Part shown: positions 33,815 to 41,410 of the stretch, one piece after another
Layout of the letters: each line of letters opens with the position of its first letter
Position numbering within the stretch: the stretch's first letter is position 1
From: Poriferisodalis sp965205175
GTDB taxonomy: Bacteria > Actinomycetota > Acidimicrobiia > Acidimicrobiales > Poriferisodalaceae
Length of the DNA stretch: 64,000 nucleotides
Direction of reading: 5' to 3'
Assembly (NCBI RefSeq): GCF_965205175.1
Contig: NZ_OZ242038.1
Location: forward strand, 310,001 to 374,000
Position numbers and translations under genes: made by a program
Notes under the pieces: generated by a model
Told to the model about the DNA's origin: nothing
The model's input: the letters and a program-made list of their open reading frames with translations, nothing else
The model's database searches: none

Positions 33815-35230
33815 ATGCGGGCCGCACGACTCTTGGCCGGGTACGGCGTGGCGGCCGTGCTCACCACGTTGCCGTTCAGCAGCAATGCGGCTGCAAGTTC
33901 TGTGCTGGTCCGTGCTGCGCCTGTCGGTGCCACGGCCTCCGGCAAGGTTGCGGTCTCCAACCCAGAGCCCCACCCTGCATGGCCGTCCGAATTCGGCGCA
34001 ACTGTCTTCAATGCATCAGTGTTCGGTGCATCAGTCTCGGGCGCAGCTGTCGGCGAACATGACAGTTCGGGGCGACAGCGCGGCGCCAACGAGAGTGCCG
34101 ACGCTGCAACTGGCCGGTCCCCTCGCTCAACACGCACCGCAGTCGTCTTGGCACCGGGTGGACTGCTGCAGGCCGGTCAAGCGGTCATCTCGCCCAATGG
34201 CTGGTACGGACTGAGACTCGAACCCGGCGGCCGCCTCGTGCTGTACGTCACGATGGTGCCCCCGGGGGTCGACGGCACCCTCTGGACGCCGGGGTCAGTG
34301 GGGATTCCCGGGTCAAGGGTTGCGGGTCGACAGACCTCGGGAACACGAACTCCGGCAGGCGCTGCAACTGGCGGACCCAAGCGAGCGGCTCCACCTGCGA
34401 CACAGCATGTCGCGAGATTGACCATGCGTCACGACGGCGAACTGGTGCTCTACAACGCACCGCTGAACGACGGGTCCGAGGGCGTACACCGCAGCAGCCA
34501 GAACCATCAACGGAGCGAACCCCGTGCCGGGCACCAGTCCGGGCAACAAGACGGGTCTAGGCCAGACACCAGCGAGCAGCAACAGGACCGACGCTCCGAG
34601 TCGGGTTCAGACGAGCTGCAAGCGAGGCCGGCGCCGGTGCCAGTTGAGACGCCCGAGATGCTGGCCGAGATGCTGCCTGGCGGACTGGCAGCGACGCTGT
34701 GGAGTTCTGGCACCCGCAGCACAACGGGCGCTGCGCTGCAACTCGACAACGACGGCACCTTGTCCATCGTCACGCCAGAGGGACGCGTGCTGTGGCGAGG
34801 CGGCAACTCAGCGCCGGACGTCTCCGCAACCGACGTCGGGTTCGCCGGGCACCGCCACGTCATCTACGACCGAGGCGAGCAGCGGGTGTGGCTGATCGAC
34901 GCCGACGGGCGCATGGTCGACAACTACCCCGTCAGCGGTCGACGCACATCGCCGGCACCCGGCCGCTACGAGGTCATCTCAAAGTCGCTCGATGCGGTCT
35001 CCTACAACGGTCTGGTCACCATGCGTCACATGGTGCGATTCACGGTCGGCGTGAATGGCGGCAGGATCGGCTTCCACTCCATTCCTCGAAACTGGCACGA
35101 CATGCCAGTGCAAACAGAAGCAGAGCTTGGCGACGCGCTGTCGCTGGGTTGCGTGCGCCAACGAGACGACAAGGCAGAGCGCCTGTACTACTGGGCACCG
35201 CCCGGCACGCCCGTCGTCGTGCTCGACTGA
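33815..35230 (+). CDS. secreted L,D-transpeptidase with B-lectin-like N-terminal region
   Basis: A 471-residue exported protein. A signal peptide covers about residues 1-27 (hydrophobic core LLAGYGVAAVLTTLPF). Residues 115-330 look like a bulb-type lectin: SPNGWYGLRLEPGGRLVLYV, then after a 110-residue low-complexity break LWSSGTRST..ALQLDNDGTLSIV..GRVLW. The C-terminus (350-471) is a YkuD-type L,D-transpeptidase with His421 in FHSIPRN and nucleophile Cys446 in LSLGCVR; the usual SHGCVR has Leu for His next to the Cys. It would make 3-3 peptidoglycan crosslinks or attach proteins to the wall. The lectin-like part may bind wall glycans. ATG 33815 is chosen because the signal peptide starts there. 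Confidence 0.82.
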   Translation: MRAARLLAGYGVAAVLTTLPFSSNAAASSVLVRAAPVGATASGKVAVSNPEPHPAWPSEFGATVFNASVFGASVSGAAVGEHDSSGRQRGANESADAATGRSPRSTRTAVVLAPGGLLQAGQAVISPNGWYGLRLEPGGRLVLYVTMVPPGVDGTLWTPGSVGIPGSRVAGRQTSGTRTPAGAATGGPKRAAPPATQHVARLTMRHDGELVLYNAPLNDGSEGVHRSSQNHQRSEPRAGHQSGQQDGSRPDTSEQQQDRRSESGSDELQARPAPVPVETPEMLAEMLPGGLAATLWSSGTRSTTGAALQLDNDGTLSIVTPEGRVLWRGGNSAPDVSATDVGFAGHRHVIYDRGEQRVWLIDADGRMVDNYPVSGRRTSPAPGRYEVISKSLDAVSYNGLVTMRHMVRFTVGVNGGRIGFHSIPRNWHDMPVQTEAELGDALSLGCVRQRDDKAERLYYWAPPGTPVVVLD

Positions 35231-35473
35231 GCCTCGACACGGCCGAGAGTGGCGGTTCGAGGCAGACAGTTCAAGACAGACAGTACGAGGCTGGCCGTCA
35301 GGCACCGCCAACTATCGAGAACTACCGAGAATTACCGGTGCTGTGCGAGGGGGTTTCGCCAACGCAGTCCACGAAAGCGGCTGAAGTCAGTGTTGTGCGC
35401 ATGCAGACGTCACGACGGCTCGCTCATGCGATATCAAGATGCTCGGCCTGAGCCCTGCGCCATGCGTCGCCAC

Positions 35474-36403
35474 TCAGCCGGTGATGCCGTCGAGCGTTTC
35501 CTCGCTGGGCGCGAAGTAGAACGAGCCTGAAGCCGGATTCGAGAAGTCGGTGATGGCATCGCGCACGCCAGCAGCATCGTCGAGGCCGTACATCCGGCGC
35601 AGACGCCGACGCAGCGGCGCCTGATCCTTGCAGAACGCCATGAAGTACAGCCCGAGCGTGCCGTCGTGGAAGGCATACGGCGTGGAGCGGCGAGCGATCT
35701 CGTTGATCTTGTCGCTGCCTTCGTTGCCGTGGTTGCCGTCGGCTCGCAGTTCCACGTGGCTCAAGTGGCTGTAGGGCTCCTGCGTGTCGGTCTTGTCGGT
35801 CTCGGGGAACTTCTTGCGGCCGAAGTTCTTCTCCTGCTGCTCGTCGGACAACGCATTCCAGCTGTCCAGATCATGCACCCAGCGCTGAGCGATGATGTGA
35901 CTGCCGCCTGCGCCGGGCTCGCCGTCGGGAACGATGGCCACCGCCGGCTGGTCCTCCTCGGCCGGGTTGCCGGTGCCGTCCTTGAAGCCGGTCATGTCCA
36001 GCGAGTCGCCGTAGATGAACGTGGGCGTCTCACGAGCGACGGCCATGTGACCGACGAGCGCAGTGCGAGCGTCGTACTGCGCCTTCCACACTCTGTCCTT
36101 GGCGTCGTGGTTCAGCCACAGCAGCAGCTCTTCCTGCGTTCCCTTGGCCTCGCGCCCCGAACCGTCCTCGGACTGCACAGTCACGTAGGCCTGAAAGTCG
36201 TCGGGCACGTCGTCGGTGAGTTCGCCCAGCAGGCTTGGCCCGAAGCCGAGCGTCAAGTTGATGCCCTCGGCATCGCAGGCCGTGCGCAGATCTGCGAGCA
36301 CGGACCTGATCACCCCGAGGTCGGCACCCTCGACGCGGCTCAGGTGGACGTACCACTGGTTGGCGCCCATCTCGTTGAAGATCGCCTTCTGCGGTGTCGG
36401 CAT
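35474..36403 (-). CDS. DyP-type heme peroxidase
   Basis: A 309-residue dye-decolorising peroxidase. Seen: the distal-side GFKDGTGNP (catalytic Asp near 143), the proximal heme-ligand His in SHLSHVELR near 213 with a downstream RRSTPY and a final FYFAPSEETL. It reduces hydrogen peroxide and oxidises bulky substrates. The start is fixed by AAGGAG 6-10 nt upstream. No Tat signal is visible and no encapsulin-targeting tail, so it is likely cytoplasmic. It is divergent from the AhpD-like selenoprotein candidate, 810 nt away; both act on peroxides. Confidence 0.93.
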   Translation of the reverse strand: MPTPQKAIFNEMGANQWYVHLSRVEGADLGVIRSVLADLRTACDAEGINLTLGFGPSLLGELTDDVPDDFQAYVTVQSEDGSGREAKGTQEELLLWLNHDAKDRVWKAQYDARTALVGHMAVARETPTFIYGDSLDMTGFKDGTGNPAEEDQPAVAIVPDGEPGAGGSHIIAQRWVHDLDSWNALSDEQQEKNFGRKKFPETDKTDTQEPYSHLSHVELRADGNHGNEGSDKINEIARRSTPYAFHDGTLGLYFMAFCKDQAPLRRRLRRMYGLDDAAGVRDAITDFSNPASGSFYFAPSEETLDGITG

Positions 36404-37213
36404 AGTTGCTCCTTTGGGTTCGACAGGACTGAACGGGACTCGACAGGGTTCGACGGTTGGGACCCTGCAAACTCGGGTGGATCAGTATCGAGTGAACGAA
36501 CGAATGGTAGGCACGCACAGACAGTGACGCACAGACACTACGGGCACAGACAGTACGAGCGAACCGGGCCGTCAGGGTCGTTCTTGCCCATGACGATCAG
36601 GACACAGCCTGCACGGACGCAGACAGCACGGGCGAACGGCAGGTGCGTGCCGTTCGTGCAGCCAGCTGGTGCTGTCAGCGGGTCCAGCCAGTCCCCGCAG
36701 TGCGAGCCACATGAACCAATCGCGCCCCGCCCTGCCGCCGACGGCGCTGCGGCGCGACCTGCTCGCAGATGGTGGCCGATGGTAGGCCGACGCCCGCGCC
36801 GCCCGCACTCACACCAGCGAGCCAGCGGGCAGCCAAAGATCGGTCGCACACCGCCCGGGCCAGACGGGTGCTGGGCCAGCGGCTAAGCGGGCGGCCAAGG
36901 GTCAGCGTCCCTAAGCTCGGATGCCGTGCGCTCAGACATGCTGGGCCATCTTGGTCGGCGTGATGACCTGCGTGACGACGGCCGTACTGACGGTACAGCT
37001 ACGACATCGCATGGGACCCCGACACCGCAGGCGCGATGATCTGTGTGACGACGGGCGTGCTGGCGGGTCCGGGCAGCATCCGGGGTGAGACGGAACCCGA
37101 GGAGACGAAGCCGTCAGAGACAGGCCCGCAGAAATGAGCCTTCGGCAAGACAGCCCTCGGCAAAGCAGCCCTCGGCAAGACAGCCCTCGGCAACGGAAAC
37201 AGGAGTTGCAGAC
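36404..37213. other. 810-nt divergent intergenic region with degenerate repeats
   Basis: Separates the DyP gene from the AhpD-like gene. No supported gene on either strand. It contains scattered copies of a cacagacagt-type word at about 36510-36620, two related blocks around 36965 and 37035 sharing a gtgacgacgg core, and the 15-bp repeats at 37139. Promoters for both divergent genes must lie here but none is clear. Confidence 0.6.
37139..37198. repeat. four 15-bp tandem repeats before the AhpD-like gene
   Basis: Units at 37139-37153, 37154-37168, 37169-37183 and 37184-37198, sharing a tcggcaa core. The frame is open through them (SAKQP/SARQP-type blocks), but the ribosome site and ATG at 37214 lie just after. 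Confidence 0.85.
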
Positions 37214-38446
37214 ATGAGCCGTACACCAGCGAGCTACACCGTCGCCAAGAACGAAGATGCGAACAGCACCGACACGAGCACTGTCACGGCGCAGCGCACG
37301 AGCCGGCGGCCCTACGACACCGAGCTGCCGATACGCGACGACCTCCAGGCTGCGCACGGCGAGATCGCAGCGCGGTGGTCCCAACCCGGCACCTGGTGGA
37401 CCGCGGTGCAGCGCACAGAGATCGTGGCGCAGGTGCGAGCGGCACGTGACGAGCGTGACCATCGCTCCAACGGCGACGACCCGTTGCCGCCGTGGGTGCA
37501 GCCCAGCACGCTCGCACAGCGAGCAGGCCAAGCACGTCCAGAACCCGCAGACGCCAACGGCCTGCTGCCCCCCGCCGCTGTCGATGCCGTCTGGCGCATC
37601 ACCAACCACCCAGGCACGCTGACGCAGGACTGGTACCGGTCGATCATCGGCAGAGGCATCGACCCGCTGGCCTACGTAGAGCTGGTGGGCCTGGTCGCTC
37701 AGGCCAACTGCGTCGATCGCTTCGCTGACGCGCTCGGACTGCCCCGGATTGCGCTGGGCGAACCCGTCGACGGCCCGCCCACACAGCACACCGCTCCGAC
37801 GCCAGTGGAGTACCAGGTGAAGTACCACTGGGTGCCCACCGCCGAGCTGAAGATGCCCAACGTGATCAAGGCGCTCAGCGCGGTTCCGGCAGAGAACGAG
37901 GCGCTGTTCATCCTCTCCGATGCCCAGTACGTGCCGATGGACCGTGTACGAGGCGAGCTGATCAACGACCAGAACTCGCTGAGCCGTCCACAGATCGAGC
38001 TGATCGCAGCTCGAACGTCGAAGCTCAACGAGTGCTTCTACTGAACGTCTGCCCACGCGTTGCTGCTCGGTCTGAGCGGCCAGCACAAGGACTTGGACAT
38101 CAGCTACGAGGCCGTCAACGGTGCCGAACACGGCGACGGCGGCGTGCTCCACGGCGCGCTGCTGGCCGGTCTGGTCGAGGCGATGTGGGCCGGCGATGCC
38201 GACGCCACCGCTGCGGCGCGCAACGCCGTGGTCGAAGCCGCAGGCGCTGAGGTGATGATCGACGCCGTCGCGGTCAGCGCGAACTTTCACATGATGACCC
38301 GGGTCGCCGACGGCACCGGGACTCCGCTGGACCCGGGGACGTTTGACATGAGCGCGGCAGTGCGCGAGGCGTGCGGACTCGACGGATTCACCTCCCGCCG
38401 CGACCCGCACGGCGATCGCCAACGCGTCCCGACCAGCGCGGCGTAA
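37214..38446 (+). CDS. AhpD-like (CMD-fold) selenoprotein candidate with in-frame TGA at the CxxC second position
   Basis: Reading through the TGA at 38042-38044 as selenocysteine gives one 410-residue protein; both halves are in the same frame. The AhpD catalytic set is then complete with exact family spacing: Glu262, Cys274, Sec277 and His281, i.e. E-x11-C-x2-U-x3-H in IELIAARTSKLNECFY-U-TSAH. In AhpD-type proteins the second Cys is the peroxidatic residue. The homology continues after the TGA (HALLLGLSGQHKDLDI and a helical C-terminus to about 395), so the downstream part is not an independent gene. Residues 30-175 form another helical region possibly related to the same fold, without Cys pair. 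A GGAG ribosome site precedes the ATG. A SECIS-like hairpin begins 17 nt after the TGA. A nonsense mutation is the main alternative; a frameshift is excluded. Confidence 0.85.
38042..38080 (+). promoter_or_regulatory. UGA codon and bacterial SECIS-like hairpin
   Basis: TGA at 38042-38044. A 7-bp stem pairs 38062-38068 (GCTGCTC) with 38074-38080 (GAGCGGC), one pair being G-T, around a 5-nt loop GGTCT at 38069-38073. The loop begins 24 nt after the TGA, inside the range described for bacterial SECIS elements. From memory, the E. coli fdhF SECIS has the same GGUCU at its apex. Three further pairs can form below a one-base bulge. Confidence 0.75.
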
Positions 38447-38484
38447 CCCGCCAAGCGGTACCGGCCAACAAGTGCAAGTGCCGG

Positions 38485-40527
38485 TCAGGACCCGAACAGC
38501 TTGGTCGGCAGGTGCCGGCCGATGTACCCCACATGCACCTTGCCGGTGGTGCCGCCGGTGTCGTCGTAGAAGTAGAGCCGTGGCGCGACACCGCTGTTGG
38601 AGAGCTTCAGATGCGCTTCCATCACGATGCGACCGCCGGCGGCGACTCGCTTCGACACGGGCATCTCGCGCAGGACCTTCAGTTGGGGCCGGCGCATCAC
38701 TTCTTGCGATTCGTGCATGGCCAGTTTCTTCGCGTTCGAGAACCACTTGCGCGGGTGGTTGCTCTGCCTGCACCAGTCGCGAAAGTCGCCGTTGCCGGAG
38801 CCTTGGTGGGCGTAGATCTCCAGCGCCAGCAACCCGTCGAACACGCTGCGAGCCCACGAGCGGTGCGACCCGATCACTTGGTCGAGATCGGCCACATGGC
38901 TGTCGATCTCACGCGGGATTTCGACCCGCAACAGGTTCGCTCGTGCCAGCGACAGCGCTTGGCTCACCGAGGTCACCTGCGGGTACTTCCTGCCGGCGGC
39001 ATCGGTCGCCATCGGCGTGCCCGCTTGGCCCACCTGGACGAGCGCCTGCACGATCTGGTCTTCCTTGTCGATGAGCGTCTCCTGCAGTTCTTCGGTGCGA
39101 AGCTGCGCCAGCTCCAGCTCCTCTTGCAGATCGAGTACCTGCTGGTCCAACTCGTCGCGTTCCTCGCGGGCGGCTTGGCGCTGCTCGCGTGTCTCATACA
39201 GCGCTTCCCACAGATCGTCCCGCTCGGACTCCAGCGCCTCGATGCGCTCGCGCAGGCCAGCACCAGCGGCAAGCTCTGGCGCCCTGCGCTGGTGCCCGAG
39301 TTCTTCTTGAGAGCGGCTGAACAGATCAGGCGGCTTGCGTTCGACCATGGCAAGGCTCAGCAGATGGCTTGCCCAACGCCCGGCTTGATGCGGATCCGAG
39401 CGCACGACCTCGGCGGCGAGGGTTCGATGCCGGTGGGGCTCGTGCTGACCTGCCAGGTACAAGCGAGCTTCGCCGGGATCGAGGTCCATATCCTCGCCGA
39501 TGAGCCGCTGAAAGGGCGTCAACTGCTGCATTGGCAAGACGAATACGCGCGCCAGGCCGGCCAGTTGCAGTGCGGCACTCTTCGCGCGCCGCGACATCTC
39601 GCCGAGCGCCGCACTCTGATTCGGGTTGATGGGATCCCAAGCCAGCACCAAGTACGGCACCGGACGTCTAGGCGACACGATTGCTCCGCGAACGGCTTTG
39701 ACATGGTCGACATCCTCAACCACAACCGGCGATGTTGTGAGCGGTTCTGGGCCGTAGCGAGGCTTCCCCCCGTTGCGGTGTGCCGTGTCCAGCAGATCCG
39801 AGACGAGCGACGCTACGCCGCTGTCACTCAACTGGGTCCAGCGCGACTGGAGCGGATCTGACCCTGGGACGCCGCCGGCCGGCTCGACAGCGCCGAGACT
39901 TGCTGGCGCCGACGCGAGGCGCGGCGCCTCGACGTCTACCCAGACCCATGCCTCGCCGTCGCGGCTCCCCACCCGGGTTCGCACGACCGATCTTCCCGAC
40001 GCAGCGTGTTGCGTGAGCTCCAACGTCGTCTCCGTAACGCCGCCGTTGGTGCGCGTCTCCCGATTCAGATCGACCCGTTGCAAGTCCGCGCTCGGCAAAT
40101 CCGCTCTTGGCAGGTCAGCGTCGCTGTGGTCGAGGCCGCGAACCTCGGCGCGGCATCGCCGCCCGTGCCCCGAGCGGTCCCCGCTACTGCCAAGGCCTGG
40201 TCGGTCAGTGCCTGGCAGATCACTGCTTGGCAGATCGGGGCCTTGGGCTTCACCGCCACGGAGACCTTGTCCGTTGAGTCCCCGGCCAGTGGGATCAGCG
40301 CCGGAGGAGCTGCTGCCGCCAGCACTGCCGCCGACACCACTGCGGCCCGTACCTGCTGCATCGGACGAGTCGGCTGAGTCCGCATCGGCGACGTCGAGGT
40401 GAGGGTGTTGTGCCTGCGCCCATTCCCGAAAGCTCCGTGCTACGTGGTGATGCAGGCCAAGACGGTCGTCTTGCCACATGACGCGGTAGATCACTTCGAG
40501 CGTTGCCGAATCACCGTCGGTGACCAT
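38485..40527 (-). CDS. large uncharacterised coiled-coil protein
   Basis: A 680-residue cytoplasmic protein. Residues 1-45 (LEVIYRVMWQDDRLGLHHHV) and 165-400 (VPYLVLAWDP, GLARVFVLPMQQLTPFQRLIG, ARLYLAGQHEPHRH) resemble uncharacterised actinobacterial proteins. A coiled coil runs from about 420 to 495 (ESERDDLWEALYETREQRQA and onward). The C-terminal 150 residues end in PRLYFYDDTGGTTGKVHVGYIG, a recurrent motif of this group. Residues 50-150 are a low-complexity insertion including ADLPRADLPSADLQRVDL, like pentapeptide repeats. A GTG 15 nt upstream is an alternative start. The gene lies 17 nt after the PEBP gene, so they are probably co-transcribed. Function unknown; a conflict-system role is possible but unsupported. 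Confidence 0.75.
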   Translation of the reverse strand: MVTDGDSATLEVIYRVMWQDDRLGLHHHVARSFREWAQAQHPHLDVADADSADSSDAAGTGRSGVGGSAGGSSSSGADPTGRGLNGQGLRGGEAQGPDLPSSDLPGTDRPGLGSSGDRSGHGRRCRAEVRGLDHSDADLPRADLPSADLQRVDLNRETRTNGGVTETTLELTQHAASGRSVVRTRVGSRDGEAWVWVDVEAPRLASAPASLGAVEPAGGVPGSDPLQSRWTQLSDSGVASLVSDLLDTAHRNGGKPRYGPEPLTTSPVVVEDVDHVKAVRGAIVSPRRPVPYLVLAWDPINPNQSAALGEMSRRAKSAALQLAGLARVFVLPMQQLTPFQRLIGEDMDLDPGEARLYLAGQHEPHRHRTLAAEVVRSDPHQAGRWASHLLSLAMVERKPPDLFSRSQEELGHQRRAPELAAGAGLRERIEALESERDDLWEALYETREQRQAAREERDELDQQVLDLQEELELAQLRTEELQETLIDKEDQIVQALVQVGQAGTPMATDAAGRKYPQVTSVSQALSLARANLLRVEIPREIDSHVADLDQVIGSHRSWARSVFDGLLALEIYAHQGSGNGDFRDWCRQSNHPRKWFSNAKKLAMHESQEVMRRPQLKVLREMPVSKRVAAGGRIVMEAHLKLSNSGVAPRLYFYDDTGGTTGKVHVGYIGRHLPTKLFGS

Positions 40528-40544
40528 GGCCTCGGCCGCCACGG

Positions 40545-41081
40545 TCAGCCTTGTTCGTAGATCGGCGTGATGAGCGCGCGGCCCAGCGTGGTGCCGAACA
40601 TGTTGAAGCCGCAGAACGCCGGCGAGGCATTCGCGTCGATCGGCAACGTGGCGACGCTCAGCGCATGCACGGCGAAGATGTAGCGGTGCGGGCCGTGGCC
40701 GGGCGGGGGTGCAGCACCGAGATAACCGGCCATGCCGGCGTCGTTGCGAAGCTGCTTGATGCCCCAGCGCAGCCCAGTGCCCTCGACATCGCCGGCAGCT
40801 GCCGCAAGCTCGGTGCGCGATGCCGGGATGTCGTACATGACCCAGTGCCAGAAGCCGCTGCCGGTGGGCGCATCGGGGTCGAAGCACGTCACCGCGTAGC
40901 TCAAGGTGCCCTCCGGCGCGCCAGACCAAGTCAGGTGCGGAGATCGGTCTTCGCCGCCCGCGCCAAAGATGCCCGAGACCTGCGGCATCGACAGCATCTG
41001 CCCATCGGCTATGTCGTCGCTTCGTAGCTCGAACGATGCGACTGCTGGGAGGAAGTCGTAGGGACCCGGAGGTTGAGCCAT
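40545..41081 (-). CDS. YbhB/YbcL-type PEBP-family protein
   Basis: A 178-residue phosphatidylethanolamine-binding-family protein. Seen: SPHLTWSGAPEGTLSYAVTCFDPDAPTGSGFWHWVMYDIPA (central DPDAP and the FWHWVMYDIP strand) and GPHRYIFAVHAL, the two family signatures around the anion-binding pocket. Bacterial members are small-molecule or kinase-modulating proteins of unclear role. The gene has AAGGCGGCCGAG before its ATG and sits directly upstream of the coiled-coil gene. Confidence 0.93.
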   Translation of the reverse strand: MAQPPGPYDFLPAVASFELRSDDIADGQMLSMPQVSGIFGAGGEDRSPHLTWSGAPEGTLSYAVTCFDPDAPTGSGFWHWVMYDIPASRTELAAAAGDVEGTGLRWGIKQLRNDAGMAGYLGAAPPPGHGPHRYIFAVHALSVATLPIDANASPAFCGFNMFGTTLGRALITPIYEQG

Positions 41082-41410
41082 CTCGGCCGCCTTTCTGTCT
41101 GCCTGTCTTCGTCACACAATCGTAATAGTTGGATCGCGCCCGTACTGCACGCGGCACAGCTCCCGGCGTTCCGCGGCCGGCCATCATGCTCACGAGCGCC
41201 GATGCGCGGCAGACTGACGGCCGTGCGTGCTCGGTACGTGCTCGGGGCTCGCGCAGGGCTGACCACACCACGGCGGGCATCCGGCGACGCCACCAGAGTC
41301 GGCACACACTGCCCGCTGCACACGCCGGCAACGGCACACTGCCCACACGACTGGCTCGCTGACTAGCCCACATCGGCACGTAGCTGCTGGCACACCACTA
41401 CAGGCACTCG
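41082..41410. other. 329-nt intergenic region between the PEBP and glucosidase genes
   Basis: Divergent promoters must lie here. I see no gene. Its right end carries two 14-bp copies of a caggcactcgatga-like word (about 41400-41428), the first containing the glucosidase start codon. Confidence 0.55.

Noticed and set aside
35474..35510. Encapsulin-targeting tail on the DyP peroxidase
   Set aside because: The C-terminus (EETLDGITG) lacks the expected targeting motif and no encapsulin gene is near.
36538..36849. 103-residue minus-strand frame in the DyP-AhpD intergenic region
   Set aside because: Cys/Arg-rich, no ribosome site, contains degenerate repeats; not coding-like.
36932..37226. Minus-strand frames ending in VVTQIIAP-like repeats
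   Set aside because: Short, repeat-derived, no start signal and no family match; kept only as part of the intergenic description.
38042..38060. Frameshift or separate second gene in the AhpD-like locus
   Set aside because: Both parts are in the same frame, and the only interruption is TGA at the catalytic position; the supposed second gene would start inside the catalytic motif.
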